Source: Lachnospiraceae bacterium
Lineage (GTDB): Bacteria; Bacillota; Clostridia; Lachnospirales; Lachnospiraceae
Direction: 5' to 3'
Length of the DNA stretch: 64,000 bases
Assembly: GCA_015056905.1 (NCBI GenBank)
Contig: SVFI01000011.1
Location: 1 to 64,000 of the forward strand
Numbering within the stretch: position 1 is the first letter of the stretch; every line of letters begins with the position of its first letter. A program made the position numbers and the translations under genes. The notes beneath the pieces are model-generated. The model ran no database searches and was not told the DNA's origin. It saw only the letters and a program-made list of their open reading frames with translations. Below are positions 62,329 to 64,000 of this stretch, in pieces.

Positions 62329-63933
62329 TTATGATATATCCTCGAGTAGCACCCGATTGTTTTTGCGGTACAATAATACAATCATTCCGGCAAGAAGCAG
62401 CGTTTCTGCCATGCACAAAACATTGTAATAATCTCCCGGCAAGAGGAGAATCAGAAGTGCCAGCAGCAGCGCCACCACTGTTCCGCCGATGCCGCCGAGA
62501 AACGACGCAGCACTCTGCTTGACCGCCACCGTCTCATTTTCCCAATCCATCTTCGGAAAAAGAAGGTTGATACGAAGTCCGAACACACATGAAAAAACAA
62601 TGAGCAGTGCCGGAAGAAGCAAAATCCAAACGGCTTCAAATATACCGGGGCGAAGCGCAAGCATCACACAAATTTCCGCCACGACATAAAACGGTGCAAT
62701 CAAAAGCAGATTGAACAAAAGCTTGGCATCAAAAATCATGCGTGCAGACAAAGGGAGATTTTTAGAAATCCACCACTGCTTTCCCTCCATGGAAACAGAG
62801 ATACATACAACGTTCATCATCGACATCACTGCAGCAATCAGCAGCGGAATCACCCCTTTGACATTCATATTCACGGAATCAGGGATCTGTGCCGTAAATT
62901 GCACAATCATTTGATCCACATCCGTGCAGGCAAGAATCACACCCATCACCGCTCCGAGTACCGGACCGATAATCGTATTGGAAACATATGGTCCGGAGGC
63001 GAAATAACGTCTCGCTTCGCGGATAAGCAGCGCTTTGCGCACGGAATTTTGTTTCAAATGCCCCATTGCGTAATTATGCTTTGCAACTGTCGTATAAAGA
63101 CTCCGGCAGACGGCATGGAACCTTTGCTTTACAATCCACATCACAGCAGCGGTTACAAGTACGGAAACAACTGCAAACACTATACATTCCACCACACCGG
63201 AAGTTGTCATCGCACGTCCTATCGCCACTGCGGGCGGATAGGCTTTTTCCATCGCACGGGTTGCTGTTTCGGAAAACTGTTTGAGCATCTCAAGTGAGAA
63301 ATCATCTTCCACACCCGACAGCCTCATACTCAGAACTAAAACGCCGATGACAAGGAGGAGTGAAAATCCTGCTTCCGCCATTGCCTTGTGCTTCATGCGT
63401 GACGAAGCCGCCGTAATCAGCGTTCCGAGAAATACCGAGAGCGCCAGCGGAAGAAGCGGAACCGTTGCAATAACGAGGACTGCCAACAGATAAAAGCTAA
63501 TCGCCGGATGTTCAAACACAGCATACACCGTAAGTCCCGGAGCAAATATGAGAACCGCCACAATCAGACTCTCCACGTACATCCGCACAAAGCGGCTTAC
63601 CACGACCGCTCCGTCCGAAAGCGGCAATGAGGATATCATATCGTAGCCTTTTTGACGGAAGATAACTCCGCCGATTTTAAACACGTCAAAAAACACAGTA
63701 AAGAAACTTGCAATGAAAATGAGATACGCCGGTATCACATCCGCCGCTCCGAGAACCGCAAGTCCTGCGCAGAGCGCCACGATATACGACAACACCATCG
63801 CGAGAATCAGCGCAATGATGACTCCGAAAATCCGTGCTTTTTTCTTAAACTCCGTATCCTTTGTTTTGCGAATGATGTTGAGCCCGTACAGATTACAGAG
63901 TTCCAGCTTTGTAAGAAGCCTAGTCTGCCTCAT
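62329..63933 (-). CDS. ABC exporter membrane subunit (ABC-2-like)
   Basis: A 534-residue membrane protein with about twelve helices in two halves. The ATG at 63933 has GGAGGTG upstream; the longer frame reads into the ATPase. A charged loop near residue 78 (GYDMISSLPLSDGAVVVSRF) resembles the cytoplasmic coupling region of large bacterial ABC-2 permeases. Its start overlaps the end of the ATPase gene by 14 bases, so translation is coupled. Substrate unknown, perhaps a lipid, peptide or antibiotic. Confidence 0.85.
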   Translation of the reverse strand: MRQTRLLTKLELCNLYGLNIIRKTKDTEFKKKARIFGVIIALILAMVLSYIVALCAGLAVLGAADVIPAYLIFIASFFTVFFDVFKIGGVIFRQKGYDMISSLPLSDGAVVVSRFVRMYVESLIVAVLIFAPGLTVYAVFEHPAISFYLLAVLVIATVPLLPLALSVFLGTLITAASSRMKHKAMAEAGFSLLLVIGVLVLSMRLSGVEDDFSLEMLKQFSETATRAMEKAYPPAVAIGRAMTTSGVVECIVFAVVSVLVTAAVMWIVKQRFHAVCRSLYTTVAKHNYAMGHLKQNSVRKALLIREARRYFASGPYVSNTIIGPVLGAVMGVILACTDVDQMIVQFTAQIPDSVNMNVKGVIPLLIAAVMSMMNVVCISVSMEGKQWWISKNLPLSARMIFDAKLLFNLLLIAPFYVVAEICVMLALRPGIFEAVWILLLPALLIVFSCVFGLRINLLFPKMDWENETVAVKQSAASFLGGIGGTVVALLLALLILLLPGDYYNVLCMAETLLLAGMIVLLYRKNNRVLLEDIS

Positions 63934-64000
63934 GATCCAACACCTCCATAAACAGAGACTCAAGAGAACCCGCATCTTTTACAACCTCACTCATGACACC
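63920..64000 (-). CDS. ABC exporter ATPase, C-terminal end (partial)
   Basis: The last 26 codons of a gene continuing beyond the window. The peptide reads GVMSEVVKDAGSLESLFMEV, then LDHEAD, and ends in TAG; LESLFMEV is typical of ATPase C-termini of this exporter group. The stop overlaps the start of the membrane subunit. Walker motifs lie outside the window. Confidence 0.7.
   Translation of the reverse strand, partial: GVMSEVVKDAGSLESLFMEVLDHEAD

Overview
The window looks like chromosome of a Gram-positive anaerobe of the Clostridia, most likely a Lachnospiraceae member. Grounds: moderate GC with A/T-rich intergenic gaps; strong AGGAGG-type ribosome binding sites; frequent TGnTATACT extended -10 promoters; a LPxTG-type surface giant; LuxS plus SAH nucleosidase; TraX-, DUF5684- and DUF1653-type proteins; and a four-gene cluster of proteins that I know, from memory only, as Lachnospiraceae DUF5716/DUF5717-type families. 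No phage, plasmid, transposase, CRISPR or toxin-antitoxin locus is evident.

Layout. 1-1.6 kb: a repeat-rich edge, a HAD phosphatase and a small membrane protein. 1.6-4.2 kb: a candidate small RNA and a polar amino acid ABC importer. 4.2-11.1 kb: four coupled genes for a very large beta/alpha-repeat protein, an actin/Hsp70-fold-like protein, a helical-repeat protein and a coiled-coil membrane protein, divergent from a DtxR/MntR-type regulator. 11.5-14.7 kb: a peptidoglycan-binding protein and a YtrA-type GntR/ABC operon. 14.9-20.9 kb: ilvE, a diguanylate cyclase, folA-thyA, a beta-CASP nuclease and a TraX-like protein. 21-27.4 kb: a soluble mini-chemoreceptor, a membrane LuxR pair, an MBOAT/SGNH acetylation pair and a diguanylate cyclase with a LacI-type ligand domain. 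27.5-31.4 kb: an HTH-aminotransferase fusion with repeated operators, tRNA-Gly, a GH3 glycosidase and a strongly promoted noncoding region. 31.6-36.5 kb: a LUD protein and the aspartate-family operon (ACT regulator, hom, phosphoglycerate-mutase-like proposed homoserine kinase, aspartokinase). 36.7-41.4 kb: a c-di-GMP phosphodiesterase, a membrane protein and a composite of truncated genes. 41.5-49.9 kb: glyA, lipid kinase with PAP2, two glycan-synthesis genes, mutY, 5'-nucleotidase and small unknowns. 50.1-56.7 kb: a cell-wall-anchored giant with four SdrD-B-type repeats. 56.9-64 kb: luxS, small membrane/secreted proteins, a Mn2+-type (yybP-ykoY) riboswitch before a CaCA antiporter, SAH nucleosidase, a roughly 280-bp hairpin, trxA, a zinc-ribbon protein, holA and the start of an ABC exporter.

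Functional links. Three c-di-GMP enzymes (two cyclases, one phosphodiesterase) suggest active second-messenger control of surface or motility traits. luxS and the nucleosidase form the activated methyl cycle that yields AI-2. folA, thyA and glyA belong to one-carbon metabolism. The best candidate for an undescribed system is the 4.2-11.1 kb cluster; the best candidates for undescribed nucleic-acid elements are the long hairpin at 60.0-60.3 kb and the transcribed noncoding region at 31.03-31.35 kb.
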